This document shows positions 45,308-54,267 of a DNA stretch of 64,000 nucleotides, piece after piece (within the stretch, counting starts at the first letter, position 1; each line of letters starts with the position of its first letter). The notes under the pieces are model-generated. The model saw only the letters and a program-made list of their open reading frames with translations. It had not been told where the DNA came from and made no database searches. The DNA is from Bog-756 sp963828385 (GTDB lineage Bacteria; Actinomycetota; Acidimicrobiia; Acidimicrobiales; RAAP-2). The DNA lies in NCBI GenBank assembly GCA_963828385.1, contig CAWHEF010000002.1:248001-312000 (forward strand). Direction: 5' to 3'. A program made the translations under genes and the position numbers.

Positions 45308-47227
45308 ATGACCGGGATGGGCGCTCCTGCGGGAGCAGGGAATTCGACGATCGTCGGCCAGTTCCACCACGCCCTGCTCCAGCAGGCCCTGGCCCTGGTG
45401 CTCGTCGGTCTCTTCCTCTACGTGGCGTGGAACACCCTGCGCTGGCTCCAGGACCGGGCCTCGGTCCGGCAGGGGGGCTCGGTCCGGCAGGGGGGCTCGG
45501 TCCGGCAGGGGGGCTCGGTCCGGCAGGGCGGCACGGTTGTGTCCGAACGGCGCGTACTGCCTGCGGAGGCGCCGGCCCGGCGGCTCCTGCGCATCGGGTT
45601 CGCTGTGCTGTGGCTCGGCGACGGCCTGCTCCAGCTACAGCCGGGCATGCCGCTCGGGCTGGCGTCGAGCGTCTTGCGGCCGGCGGCGTACTCATCCCCG
45701 GCGTGGGTCCAGTCGCTCGTCGGGTTCGGTGCGGACACCTGGGCGAATCACCCGGTGGACGCTGCCGCTTCGGCGGTCTGGATCCAGATCGGGATCGGTG
45801 TCCTCCTCCTCGTCGCCCCCCGGTCCCGGTGGTCCCGGGTGGCGGGCTTGGTCGCCGCCGGGTGGGGGATCGTGGTCTGGGTTTTCGGCGAGGCGTTCGG
45901 GGGCCTGTTCGCCCCCGGTCTGACCGTGCTTTTCGGCGCGCCCGGCGGTGCCCTTTTCTACGCCGTCGCCGGCGGGCTGCTCGCCCTTCCCGAGAGCGCC
46001 TGGTCGCATCGGTCGATGAGGCGATGGCTCATCGGGGGGATGGGCTGCTTCCTCCTCGGCATGGCTGTGCTCCAGGCGTGGCCCGGACGCGGGTTCTGGC
46101 AGGGGACCATCGGCGGCGGGCCCGGCTCCCTGACCGGCATGGTCCGCCAGATGGCGGGCACGCCCCAGCCGTCCGTGCTCGCCTCGCTCGTCACCCGCTT
46201 CGGCTCGGTCGTCGAGCTCCACGGAGCGGCCGTCAATCTCGTCGCCGTGGGTGTCCTCGCCGGGGTGGGCCTGGCGTTCGTCACCGGCCGGCTGCTCTAT
46301 CCGGCCTTCGTCACCCTGGGCGTGTTCGCCTTGGCCGACTGGGTGCTGGTCGAGGACCTCGGGATCTTCGGCGGGACCGGAACCGATCCGAACTCCGCGC
46401 TTCCCCTGCTCCTGCTGGCCGGGGCCGGGTACCTGGTGGCGGTGAGAGAGCCGGCGGCCGTCCCCGCTCCCGCTCCTGCCGCCGCACCGGCCGAGGGCAT
46501 CGGGGACGAGGTCGGAACGGGCGCCCCCGAGGACACAGAGGGCCAGCCTCGATGGTGGGAGCGCGTCGAGCCCAGGTACGCGGCGCGCCTGGCCGGCGCC
46601 TTGGGCGCCATGGCCATCGTGGTGGTGGGAGCGGCCCCCATGGCGGCGGCCGCGGCGGCGGGCGGGGCGGACGCATCGTTGACCGAAGCGGTGAACGGCC
46701 CGCCTGCCGCTGCCGACGGACCGGCACCGGCGTTCTCGCTCGTCGACCAGTCGGGGCGGGACGTGTCGCTGGCGTCGCTCTCCGGCACCACCGTGGCGCT
46801 CACGTTCCTCGACCCGACCTGCACCACCGACTGCCCGCTCATCGCCCAGGAGATGAAGGTCGCCAACCGGATGCTCGGCTCCAACGGCGGCCGCGTGCGC
46901 TTCGTCGGCATCGTGACCAACCCCGTGTACCGGTCGGTGTCGACCGTCGCCACGTTCGATCGCGAGGAGGGTCTCGTCACTCAGTCGAACTGGCTCTACC
47001 TCACGGGTTCGGTTTCCGAGCTGAAGGCGGTCTGGAACAGCTACGGCATCGACACCGAGGTTTCCCCGGCGGGCGCCATGATCGATCATCCTGACCTGAC
47101 CTTCGTCATCGACGCCCACGGGCACATCCGCAGAGTCCTCAACTCCGATCCGGGGAGCGACGCCGCCACCCGCACCTCGTTCTCCACCCTCCTCGCCTCC
47201 GAGCTCACGGCCGTCATGGGCTCGTGA
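45308..47227 (+). CDS. Polytopic membrane protein fused to SCO1/SenC domain
   Basis: 639 residues. Residues 1-400 hold about eight TM spans with a periplasmic or cytosolic stretch containing four SVRQGG repeats near residue 52. A linker and a further TM (about 425-455) lead to a thioredoxin-fold SCO domain at about 475-639. The domain carries the copper-binding CxxxC (Cys505, Cys509 in DPTCTTDCPL) and the conserved His594 (MIDHPDLTFVID). SCO proteins load copper into the CuA site of cytochrome oxidase. No oxidase gene is near. ATG 45308 overlaps the stop of an 8-codon upstream ORF. Confidence 0.82.
   Translation: MTGMGAPAGAGNSTIVGQFHHALLQQALALVLVGLFLYVAWNTLRWLQDRASVRQGGSVRQGGSVRQGGSVRQGGTVVSERRVLPAEAPARRLLRIGFAVLWLGDGLLQLQPGMPLGLASSVLRPAAYSSPAWVQSLVGFGADTWANHPVDAAASAVWIQIGIGVLLLVAPRSRWSRVAGLVAAGWGIVVWVFGEAFGGLFAPGLTVLFGAPGGALFYAVAGGLLALPESAWSHRSMRRWLIGGMGCFLLGMAVLQAWPGRGFWQGTIGGGPGSLTGMVRQMAGTPQPSVLASLVTRFGSVVELHGAAVNLVAVGVLAGVGLAFVTGRLLYPAFVTLGVFALADWVLVEDLGIFGGTGTDPNSALPLLLLAGAGYLVAVREPAAVPAPAPAAAPAEGIGDEVGTGAPEDTEGQPRWWERVEPRYAARLAGALGAMAIVVVGAAPMAAAAAAGGADASLTEAVNGPPAAADGPAPAFSLVDQSGRDVSLASLSGTTVALTFLDPTCTTDCPLIAQEMKVANRMLGSNGGRVRFVGIVTNPVYRSVSTVATFDREEGLVTQSNWLYLTGSVSELKAVWNSYGIDTEVSPAGAMIDHPDLTFVIDAHGHIRRVLNSDPGSDAATRTSFSTLLASELTAVMGS
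45461..45532 (+). repeat. 18-bp tandem repeat, four units
   Basis: The unit begins TCGGTCCGGCAGGGG and encodes SVRQGG. The copies are nearly identical and in frame within the SCO1-fusion gene. Confidence 0.95.
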
Positions 47228-47234
47228 GCCCCTC

Positions 47235-48494
47235 GTGACCAGGAGGGCGCTCACCACCGTCGTCGCCGTCGTGGTCGCCGTGGGCATTCTGGCCGTCGTC
47301 CTGGCGACCACGCCCGAACGACCCGGTTCGGGCTCGGGGGGCGACGGGCCGGTCACCGGCGCCCCGGCGGACAACCTCGAACTGCGGAGCTCTGTGACCA
47401 CGCCGACCACGGCCACCGCCGTCCTGCCCATGGGCAACCTCGACGACCCGGCCAACACGTTCTGGCAGCTGCTCGTCCGGGCCGCCGGTGCCGCCTCGTG
47501 GTCGCTCGCCACCCCGCCCGGCGTGGCGGACAACGGAGGGTTGGTTGTCGGCGTGACCGCGTCGTCCTCACCCACGTCACCCCCGTCACCGTCGCCGTCG
47601 CCGCCGTCGCCGCCCGGGACGCTCGTGGCCGGGTTCCTCCCTTCGGCCGATCTCCGGTTCTCGCCGGTGAGCCGGAGCAGCGACGGCGGTCACTCCTGGA
47701 CCGGAGGCCAGCTCCCCTCCGGACTGGTGACGGAGCCGGACGCCCTCGCCACCGGGCCCACGAGCCAGCTGGCCGCCATCGTCGCCGGGCACGGTGGCTC
47801 GGTCCTGATCAGTGGCGGCAGTCTGACGGCGTGGACGACGCCCACCGACGAGTTGAGGTCGCCGGCGAGGACCGGTCCGGGGTGCCACGTCCGACGGTTC
47901 ACGGCGGCGTCGTACACCTCTGGTGGTGGGCTGATCGTCGGCGGCGACTGTTCTGCCGCCACCACGTTCGGGCTGTCCGAGCTGAGCGGCACCGCTCCGC
48001 CGCCGGGGTGGCATCCGTTGGGGACAGGGACCGTCCGGGGCGCGACATCGGTCCTCCGGCTCGAACGTACGGCGAACGGCACAGGCGGGCTCGGGGTGGT
48101 TCGGGCGGGGGGAGGCCGGGGAGTGGTCGCCTTCTGGTCCGAGGGTGATCCTGGGACCGGCGCCCCGTGGTCGACATCCCCAATGTCGCCCGTCCCCGCC
48201 GGTTGGACGGTGGTGGCCACGGCGATGGGAGGCGGCGACGGCGACACTGTCGCGGTGCTCCTCTCCTCGGGCGGGCTCCGGCGGATCGTCAGCGTGGCCG
48301 GACCGGGACGACCGTGGGTCGAGCTGCCCGCACCGCCGGCGGGAACCGCTTCGGTGGCGGTCGTGGGTGGGGAGACGGACGCGTTCGTCACCGCCGGATC
48401 GACGCTGACCACGTGGTCGCTCAGCGGAGTCTCCGGCACCTGGTCGTGGGTCGGATCCTTCAAGGTGCCGATCCAGTACGGCTCGTCGGACTGA
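47235..48494 (+). CDS. Membrane-anchored extracellular protein, function unknown
   Basis: 419 residues. An N-terminal TM anchor (TTVVAVVVAVGILAVVLA) is followed by a Pro/Ser linker (SPTSPPSPSPSPPSPPGT, about 110-128) embedded in an all-beta, Gly/Thr-rich domain with repeats such as SSDGGHSWTGGQLPSGL and WSLSGVSGTWSWVG that recall sialidase-like propeller blades. I do not recognise a family. GTG 47235 is seven bases after the SCO1-fusion stop, so it is likely the second gene of that operon. Confidence 0.65.
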   Translation: MTRRALTTVVAVVVAVGILAVVLATTPERPGSGSGGDGPVTGAPADNLELRSSVTTPTTATAVLPMGNLDDPANTFWQLLVRAAGAASWSLATPPGVADNGGLVVGVTASSSPTSPPSPSPSPPSPPGTLVAGFLPSADLRFSPVSRSSDGGHSWTGGQLPSGLVTEPDALATGPTSQLAAIVAGHGGSVLISGGSLTAWTTPTDELRSPARTGPGCHVRRFTAASYTSGGGLIVGGDCSAATTFGLSELSGTAPPPGWHPLGTGTVRGATSVLRLERTANGTGGLGVVRAGGGRGVVAFWSEGDPGTGAPWSTSPMSPVPAGWTVVATAMGGGDGDTVAVLLSSGGLRRIVSVAGPGRPWVELPAPPAGTASVAVVGGETDAFVTAGSTLTTWSLSGVSGTWSWVGSFKVPIQYGSSD

Positions 48495-48552
48495 TCGCCG
48501 GCGTCAGAAAGGACATGAGCCGGATCGCCGTCTCACCGGTGGCAATCGCCGG

Positions 48553-49587
48553 TCAGCCGGTGGTCGAGGCGAAGAGGACGGCGGCCCCGTTCACCCGGTC
48601 GCGGGCCAGGTCCGCCAAGGCTTCGGCGGCGCGCTCCATCGGGTAGGCCACCGTCGACGGTTGTACGGGTATGCGCCCGGCGATCTCGAGGAACTCCTCG
48701 CCGTCCTGACGGGTGTTGGCCGTCACGCTCCGCACCGACCGCTCTTCGAACAGGTATCGCTCGTAGTCGATGGAGGGGATGTCGGTGAGGTGGATGCCGG
48801 CGACCGCCAGCGTGCCGCCCCGGTCGAGTGCGGCGAGCGCCGGAAGCACGAGGTCGCCGACGGGGGCGAACAGGATGGCGGAGTCGAGCGGTTCGGGCGG
48901 GGGCTCGTCCGCTCCGACGGCGCTGGCCGCACCCAGGGAGAGGGCGAGCTCCCGGGCTTCCTGCGCCCGAGTCATCACGTGCACGGTGGCTCCCTCCGCC
49001 ACGGCCACCTGGGTGACCAGGTGGGCCGAGCCGCCGAACCCGTAGATGCCGAGACGTCCCCCCGCTGGGAGGTTCGAGCAATGCAGCGCCCGAAACCCGA
49101 TGATCCCCGCACAGAGGAGTGGGGCGGCCTTCTCGTCGCTGAACACCGGCGGGATTCGGTAGACGTAACGCTCGTCGGCCACGACGAAGTCGGCGTACCC
49201 GCCGTCTACGTCCCACCCGGTGAACCTCGGATCGAGGCACAGGTTCTCCCGGCCCGACCGGCAGAACCGACAGACCCCGCAGGTGTGGGCGAGCCAGGGG
49301 ATGCCCACCCGGTCACCGACGGCGAACCGGTGGCCCCCGGCTCCGATGGCGTCGACGGTGCCGACGACCTCGTGCCCGGGGACCACGAGGGCGCGTTTGG
49401 GACGGAGATCGCCCTCGACCAGGTGGAGATCGGTGCGGCACACCCCGCAGGCGGACACCCGGACCAGGAGTTGACCGGAGCCCGGGTCGGGCACCGGTCT
49501 CGTCACCCGTTCGAGAGGCGACGAGGCGATCGGTCCCGGGGTTCCGACCGCCCATGCCCGCATGGTGGCGGACCCTGCAGAGGTCAT
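48553..49587 (-). CDS. Zinc-dependent alcohol dehydrogenase
   Basis: 344-residue medium-chain dehydrogenase. Catalytic zinc ligands are Cys in SACGVCRTDLH and His in VPGHEVVG. The structural zinc site is CGVCRFCRSGRENLC. The cofactor loop is GIYGFGGSAHLV. It resembles AdhA-type enzymes of actinobacteria that oxidise primary alcohols or aldehydes. ATG 49587 overlaps (ATGA) the stop of a 47-residue ORF upstream. ATG 49563 is an alternative. Confidence 0.92.
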   Translation of the reverse strand: MTSAGSATMRAWAVGTPGPIASSPLERVTRPVPDPGSGQLLVRVSACGVCRTDLHLVEGDLRPKRALVVPGHEVVGTVDAIGAGGHRFAVGDRVGIPWLAHTCGVCRFCRSGRENLCLDPRFTGWDVDGGYADFVVADERYVYRIPPVFSDEKAAPLLCAGIIGFRALHCSNLPAGGRLGIYGFGGSAHLVTQVAVAEGATVHVMTRAQEARELALSLGAASAVGADEPPPEPLDSAILFAPVGDLVLPALAALDRGGTLAVAGIHLTDIPSIDYERYLFEERSVRSVTANTRQDGEEFLEIAGRIPVQPSTVAYPMERAAEALADLARDRVNGAAVLFASTTG

Positions 49588-49727
49588 GGCGAGGGCGGCC
49601 CGGACACGAGCACCGGGAAGTGGGCGGTCAGCGATGCGTGCGAGAACGTCCGCCCAGGGGCGGCGGCGGCCATGCCGCCCATCCCCACCACGATCCGTCC
49701 AGCCGAAGCCGGTACGGTCTCGGACAT
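49584..49727 (-). CDS. 47-residue leader-like ORF coupled to the alcohol dehydrogenase
   Basis: A short ORF (MSETVPASAGRIVVGMGGMA and on) with a strong Shine-Dalgarno GAGGAGG at ideal spacing before ATG 49727. Its TGA overlaps the dehydrogenase ATG in an ATGA arrangement, so ribosomes reading it would reinitiate on the enzyme gene. No family is recognised. It may be a real small protein, a translational-coupling leader, or the remnant of a longer gene. Confidence 0.5.
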   Translation of the reverse strand: MSETVPASAGRIVVGMGGMAAAAPGRTFSHASLTAHFPVLVSGPPSP

Positions 49728-49844
49728 GGATGCCTCCTCGGGGCCGAACCAGCCGGCGACGTTCTGCCGGGTTGCTGCCAGGTTACGAGGGAGGCCGATG
49801 GCGCTCCACCGGTCCGTCGCCCGCTCGGCCGTTTCGTCGACGTC

Positions 49845-51414
49845 GTGAGCGGGAGCTCGATCCTGCGACCGTGGATCGACCATGTCCCGCCGGGCACGGA
49901 CCCGTCGACGGTCGATCCCGCCGAACGGGAGACGCTCGTCCATGCCTGGGTCCGACGTTGGTCGGACGACCCCGACGCCCCTGTCTTCGTCGACGTTCCG
50001 GACGGACCACCGGTCCTCGGCGTCACGGCCGGACGTCATGCCGGAAGCACATGGAACGCGGCCCGCTTCGAGGAAGCCAGCCGTCGGGCCGCCGGCCGGC
50101 TGCTCGGTTCCGGCCTCGTCCCCGGTGACCGGGTCGTCTGGTCGACGGCCTCGTCGGTGGCGTCGCTGGTGGCGCACGTCGGGGCGCTTCGGGCCGGCCT
50201 CGTCGTCGTCCCGGTCAACACGACGTGCACCGAGCGCGAGCTCGACCACATCCTCGGTGACGTGCACCCGTCCGCCGCCATCGTGGACGGGACGGACCGA
50301 GCCGGTTGGCTCCGGGCGCAGGCTCGTGGCCCGTTACTCGTTCTCGGACCCGAGCTCGTTCTGCCGGATGCAGCCGGGCACGCGATCGACGCCGTCCGGG
50401 CCGACGATCCGGCGCTCATCTGCTTCACGTCCGGCACCACCGGTGCCCCGAAGGGTGCTGTCCTCCGCCACCGTCACCTGCTTGCCGGATCGATGGCGGT
50501 CGAGATCGCATGGCGGTGGACGGAGGAGGACCGCCTCGTCCACAGCCTCCCGATCTTCCATGCCCACGGGCTCTGTGTCGGGATCTACGGCACGCTCCTG
50601 GCCGGAGCGTGCGCCGTGCTCATGCCCGGTTTCGACCCGGCCGCTGTGGCCGACGCCTGCGCCGGGGGGGAGGCGTCCCTCTACTTCGGGGTGCCCACCA
50701 TGTACCACCGGCTCCTCCGGTCCGGGCGGGCCGGGGGCCTGGGGAGCCTCCGACTGTGCGTCTCGGGGTCGGCCCCCCTTCCGGTCGACCTGTTCGAGGC
50801 GCTTCGGGCCGCAGTGGGCCGGCCCGTGCTCGAGCGCTACGGGATGACGGAGACGCTGATGAACACGTCCAACCCGTACGAGGGAGAGCGGCGCGGCGGG
50901 ACGGTCGGGTACCCACTGCCGGGGGTGGAGATTGCCCTCTCGCCCGGGGAGGAGGTGCTCGTCCGGGGCCCTAACGTCTTCGACGGGTACTGGCAGCGGC
51001 AACAGGCCACCGAGGAGGCGTTCGAGCCGGCGTCCGACGGCGGTCACCCGTGGTTCCGCACCGGAGACCTCGGTGACGACGAAGACGGGTATCTCGTCAT
51101 CAAAGGGCGCTCGAAGGAGCTGATCATCTCTGGTGGCCTCAACGTCTACCCGGCCGAGGTGGAGGACGTGCTCCTCGGCCACCCGTCGATCGCCGAGGTG
51201 GCGGTGACCGGCACCCCGTCGGACGAGTGGGGCGAGGTAGTCACGGCCTGGGTCGTGGCCGACGGGCCGGCCCCGACGGTCGATGAGCTTGCCGCGCTCG
51301 CCGGCCCCCTGCTGGCACCGTACAAGCGGCCGCGGCTCGTCCGAGTGGTGGACTCGCTTCCCCGGAACGCGGCTGGGCAAGCTCGTTCGGTCCCGGTTGC
51401 GGGACTCGGTCTGA
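49845..51414 (+). CDS. Acyl-CoA synthetase (ANL ligase), frameshift near the C-terminus
   Basis: About 522 residues: CFTSGTTGAPKGAV, SLPIFHAHGLCVG, YFGVPTMYHRLL, ERYGMTETLMNTSN, GYWQRQQATEEAF, FRTGDLGDDEDGYLVIKGRS and SGGLNVYPAEVEDVL. It resembles malonyl-CoA/long-chain ligases with an HAHG motif. After SLPRNAAG (near 51373) an extra G in CTGGGCAAG shifts the frame. Read in the next frame it gives the expected GKLVRSRLRDSV and stops at 51414. GTG 49845 starts the conserved N-terminus. Confidence 0.87.
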
Positions 51415-51472
51415 GCACCCCGATCCTTCGGGCCTTCCTTCGGGCTCGCGGGGCACCGTGTCACCAGGCGGA

Positions 51473-52114
51473 TCAGTGGTGGTGTGGTCCCCCATCCACC
51501 ATGGCGCCGCACTCGGGACACAGGAGCCCGGCCCAGCACGCCGGATCGCCGCCGGCGGGATCATCGCCGACGGGCTCGCCGCCGGGATCATCACCGGTGG
51601 GAACATCACCGGTGTCTGCCGAGCGGTCCTCCCTCTGCGGGCGAGGATCACGCCCGAGAACCGAGAGGAAGTCGATCGAGAACTCCACGGGGCCCAAGAG
51701 CGTCACCCGGTGAACCACCTCGGGAGGGATGGGCTGGCTCGATCCACCGACGACCTCGAGGTGGATGGGGGGTTCGGTGTCGGCCCCGAAGCGCAGCCGT
51801 CCTCGGTGAACGGTCAGGAGCCCCCAGGTCCCAGCAGCGGTCCGATGACTGCGGAGCAGCCCGGCGGGGACCGACCCCTCGTCCCATCGCGGGGTCGTGC
51901 GCACGTGCTCCAGGTCGCCCGGGAGCTCGGCTCGGTCGCAGAGGGGACAATCGAGAGACGTCCCGATCCTCGACGCACGCCCGGCGGCATCGACGGCCCA
52001 GGGACGCATCTGGAACGGCGGCCGGTGACGGACATGCTGGTTGTGGCCGCAGGCGAGCTCGGCCACCCAATCTCCCTCGTCGTCGTGGTGGAACCCGGTG
52101 ATCGGTCGTTCCAT
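51473..52114 (-). CDS. DUF3565-DUF1971 fusion protein
   Basis: 213 residues. Residues 1-65 are a DUF3565 domain (ERPITGFHHDDEGDWVAELA, CGHNQHVRHRPPFQMRPW, CPLCDRA). Residues 75-150 are a DUF1971 cupin-like domain (LLRSHRTAAGTWGLLTVHRG, PIPPEVVHRVTLLGPVEFSI). The His/Cys-rich first domain and the CPECGAMVDGGPHHH tail suggest metal binding, with tellurite/TehB-type relatives known for DUF1971. The tail between is Gly/Asp/Pro-rich. Confidence 0.8.
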   Translation of the reverse strand: MERPITGFHHDDEGDWVAELACGHNQHVRHRPPFQMRPWAVDAAGRASRIGTSLDCPLCDRAELPGDLEHVRTTPRWDEGSVPAGLLRSHRTAAGTWGLLTVHRGRLRFGADTEPPIHLEVVGGSSQPIPPEVVHRVTLLGPVEFSIDFLSVLGRDPRPQREDRSADTGDVPTGDDPGGEPVGDDPAGGDPACWAGLLCPECGAMVDGGPHHH

Positions 52115-52162
52115 GCCCCGAGCGTAGTGACAGCCTTCGATACTTACGCGAGCAGGCGCGAC

Positions 52163-52552
52163 TCAGCCTTCTCCCGACAGCATGGCCGTGATCTGGGCCA
52201 GGTCGAAGTAGTCGCGCCAGGCGCTGATCTTGCCGCCTCGCACCTCGAAGGTCCCCATCACCGGTAGCGGTGCGACCTTGTCCCCGACCGTGAACGTGTC
52301 GATCCGCTCGGTCAGGACGACCGAGCCGGTGGTCGCGGCGTACAACGTTTCGACGGACAGCTGGTCGCACATGGCGAAGAACCCGTCGAGGAAGGCGACC
52401 GTCTGATCGACCCCCACGGCCGGATCCATCGGGATGTTGTGGTACACGACATCATCTGCGAGGTACGGACGGAGCGCCTCGGCGTCGTGCCCGGCCACCG
52501 TGTCCAGGAAGTCCCGCACGAGCCTCTCGGCCTCGGTGGGATCTCCGGTCAC
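52163..52552 (-). CDS. Limonene-1,2-epoxide hydrolase-like (SnoaL superfamily) protein
   Basis: A 129-residue NTF2-fold protein: LVRDFLDTVAGHDAEALRPY, DDVVYHNIPM, GVDQTVAFLDGFF, VLTERIDTFTVG, VMGTFEVRGGKISAWRDYFD. The Tyr/Asn/Arg/Asp set expected for water activation in epoxide hydrolases of this group can be placed here. GTG 52552 overlaps the DoxX stop by four bases (GTGA), so the two are coupled. Confidence 0.85.
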   Translation of the reverse strand: MTGDPTEAERLVRDFLDTVAGHDAEALRPYLADDVVYHNIPMDPAVGVDQTVAFLDGFFAMCDQLSVETLYAATTGSVVLTERIDTFTVGDKVAPLPVMGTFEVRGGKISAWRDYFDLAQITAMLSGEG

Positions 52553-53091
52553 CGATCGCCCGTCGGAGCGTCCTCGATGCCAGCGGCGTCCGCAGACGAG
52601 GCCGGCGCCATCCGATCGGAGATGGCGAGCGTGGCCGCGGCGGCGCCGAGGCCCAGCACCAGGCTGAGCGCTCCCCAGTGCAGCCCCGAACGCTGCTTGC
52701 GGAAGAGGCCGTCGATCGAGAACGGACCCGGTCCTGACGTGGCCAATGACAGACAAGCGGCGACGATGGTCAGGTTGTACTCGTAGCCTCCGGAACTCAC
52801 CCATACGCCGTTCTTGGCGTGGACCTTGGCGATGGCGACGGCCATCCCGCCGATGATCATCGAAGGCCCGAGGGGGCTGAGGAGACCGGCGGCAGTGAGC
52901 CCGCCACCGACGGTCTCGGTCAGGGCGGCAGCCAACGCCTGCTGACGCGGGGGATGGAGCCCGATCGACTCCATGGTCTTCTCGGTCCCCTCGAGTCCTG
53001 GGCCGCCGAAGCTGCCCCGGAGCTTCTGCAACCCGTGGCCTGCCAAGAGGCCCCCGACCGTTGCCCGCAAGACGAACCTTCCCGATGGCAT
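52549..53091 (-). CDS. DoxX-family membrane protein
   Basis: A 180-residue four-TM protein with the DoxX layout: FVLRATVGGLLAGHGLQKL, GGPGLEGTEKTMESIGL, AALTETVGGGLTAAGLL, and VHAKNGVWVSSGGYEYNL. Family members have quinone-oxidoreductase or thiosulfate:quinone links but most are uncharacterised. It is the first gene of a pair with the epoxide hydrolase-like protein. The 231 bases upstream hold no gene. Confidence 0.87.
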   Translation of the reverse strand: MPSGRFVLRATVGGLLAGHGLQKLRGSFGGPGLEGTEKTMESIGLHPPRQQALAAALTETVGGGLTAAGLLSPLGPSMIIGGMAVAIAKVHAKNGVWVSSGGYEYNLTIVAACLSLATSGPGPFSIDGLFRKQRSGLHWGALSLVLGLGAAAATLAISDRMAPASSADAAGIEDAPTGDR

Positions 53092-53322
53092 CGCATCCTC
53101 CCGAGTCGTGTGCTGACTTTGGCGCTGGTCCCCCCGACGCTAGTGGCCCGAGCCCGTGGCGTGACCGTGCAATCCGGGCACAGCACGCCCGGACTCGGAA
53201 CGATCCGCTGGTCGGGTCCTCACGTGCGGGTGGATCGATCGACGGGCCCCATCCCGTCGCCAGGTGGAGTGGCCGACCACCACCGCCCCTAGGCTCCTCG
53301 GGGTCCGGAAAGGAGCCGGGAG

Positions 53323-54267
53323 ATGATGCTTCCCGCAGACGTGATCGGCGAGCTCCGGGTCGAACCCGGCGACCCTGCCCGACTCGACCTCCGCCCGACG
53401 GATGGCACGCGGGCTGCATGGCCGGGGAGCGGAGGGCACCCTACGTCCCCCAAGCGGGCGCAGAAGCGTATGAAGAAGCAGGCGAAACGGGATCTCGACA
53501 CGTTCAAGTCCGAGCTCGAATCGGCCCAGGGGCGCCTGTACGCCAGTGACACCTGGTCGGTCCTTCTGGTCTTCCAGGGGGTCGATGCCGCCGGAAAGGA
53601 CTCGACGATCAGGCACGTCCTCTCCGGCACGAACCCCCAGGGTGTCGACGTCGTCTCGTTCAAGCAGCCCTCGACCGAGGAGCTGGCCCACGACTTCCTG
53701 TGGCGCTGCTCGAAGGCACTGCCGGACCGGGGGCGGATCGGGGTGTTCAACCGCTCGCACTACGAGGAGGTGCTCTCCGTGCGGGTCCACGGCCGGCTCC
53801 TCGAGGCCCAGCGCCTTCCCACCGCCACGGCGGAGGGGGACGACCTTTGGCTTGAGCGCTATGAGGACATCAACGTGTTCGAGCGCCATCTCGTCCGCAG
53901 CGGCACCCGCATCATCAAGTTCTACCTTCACTTGTCGTCTGAGGAGCAGCGCCGGCGCTTGCTCGCCCGCCTCGACGATCCGCGGAAGCAGTGGAAGTTC
54001 TCGCCCGACGACCTGAGAGAGCGGGACTACTTCGACGACTACCGGCACGCCTACGAGGAGGCGCTGGCAGCGACGTCGACACGATGGGCCCCGTGGTACG
54101 TCATCCCGGCGGACCGCAAGCCTGCCATGCGTGCCCTGGTTGCCGGCATCACCGTCCATGCCATCGGCACCCTCGACATCCGGTATCCCGACCTCGACTC
54201 GGAGCAGGCGGCGCGCATCGACTCGGCCCGCGCCATCCTCGAGGCACAAGGCGCCGCCGGTGCGTAG
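53323..54267 (+). CDS. ppk2: Polyphosphate kinase 2
   Basis: 314-residue PPK2-family enzyme moving phosphate between polyphosphate and nucleotides. Walker A GVDAAGKDS (Lys92), the lid and Walker B region GVFNRSHYEEVLSVRVH, and KFYLHLSSEEQRRRLLARLDDPRKQWKFS are intact. Single-domain size fits the class that phosphorylates AMP or ADP from polyphosphate. Start choice is ATG 53323 after GGGAG. Its 3' end overlaps the next gene by eight bases. Confidence 0.92.
   Translation: MMLPADVIGELRVEPGDPARLDLRPTDGTRAAWPGSGGHPTSPKRAQKRMKKQAKRDLDTFKSELESAQGRLYASDTWSVLLVFQGVDAAGKDSTIRHVLSGTNPQGVDVVSFKQPSTEELAHDFLWRCSKALPDRGRIGVFNRSHYEEVLSVRVHGRLLEAQRLPTATAEGDDLWLERYEDINVFERHLVRSGTRIIKFYLHLSSEEQRRRLLARLDDPRKQWKFSPDDLRERDYFDDYRHAYEEALAATSTRWAPWYVIPADRKPAMRALVAGITVHAIGTLDIRYPDLDSEQAARIDSARAILEAQGAAGA

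Noticed and set aside
49845..51414. Genuine alternative C-terminus of the acyl-CoA ligase running to 51713
   Set aside because: The extended frame loses the family's GK-LVRSRL tail, which is present one base away and followed immediately by a stop.
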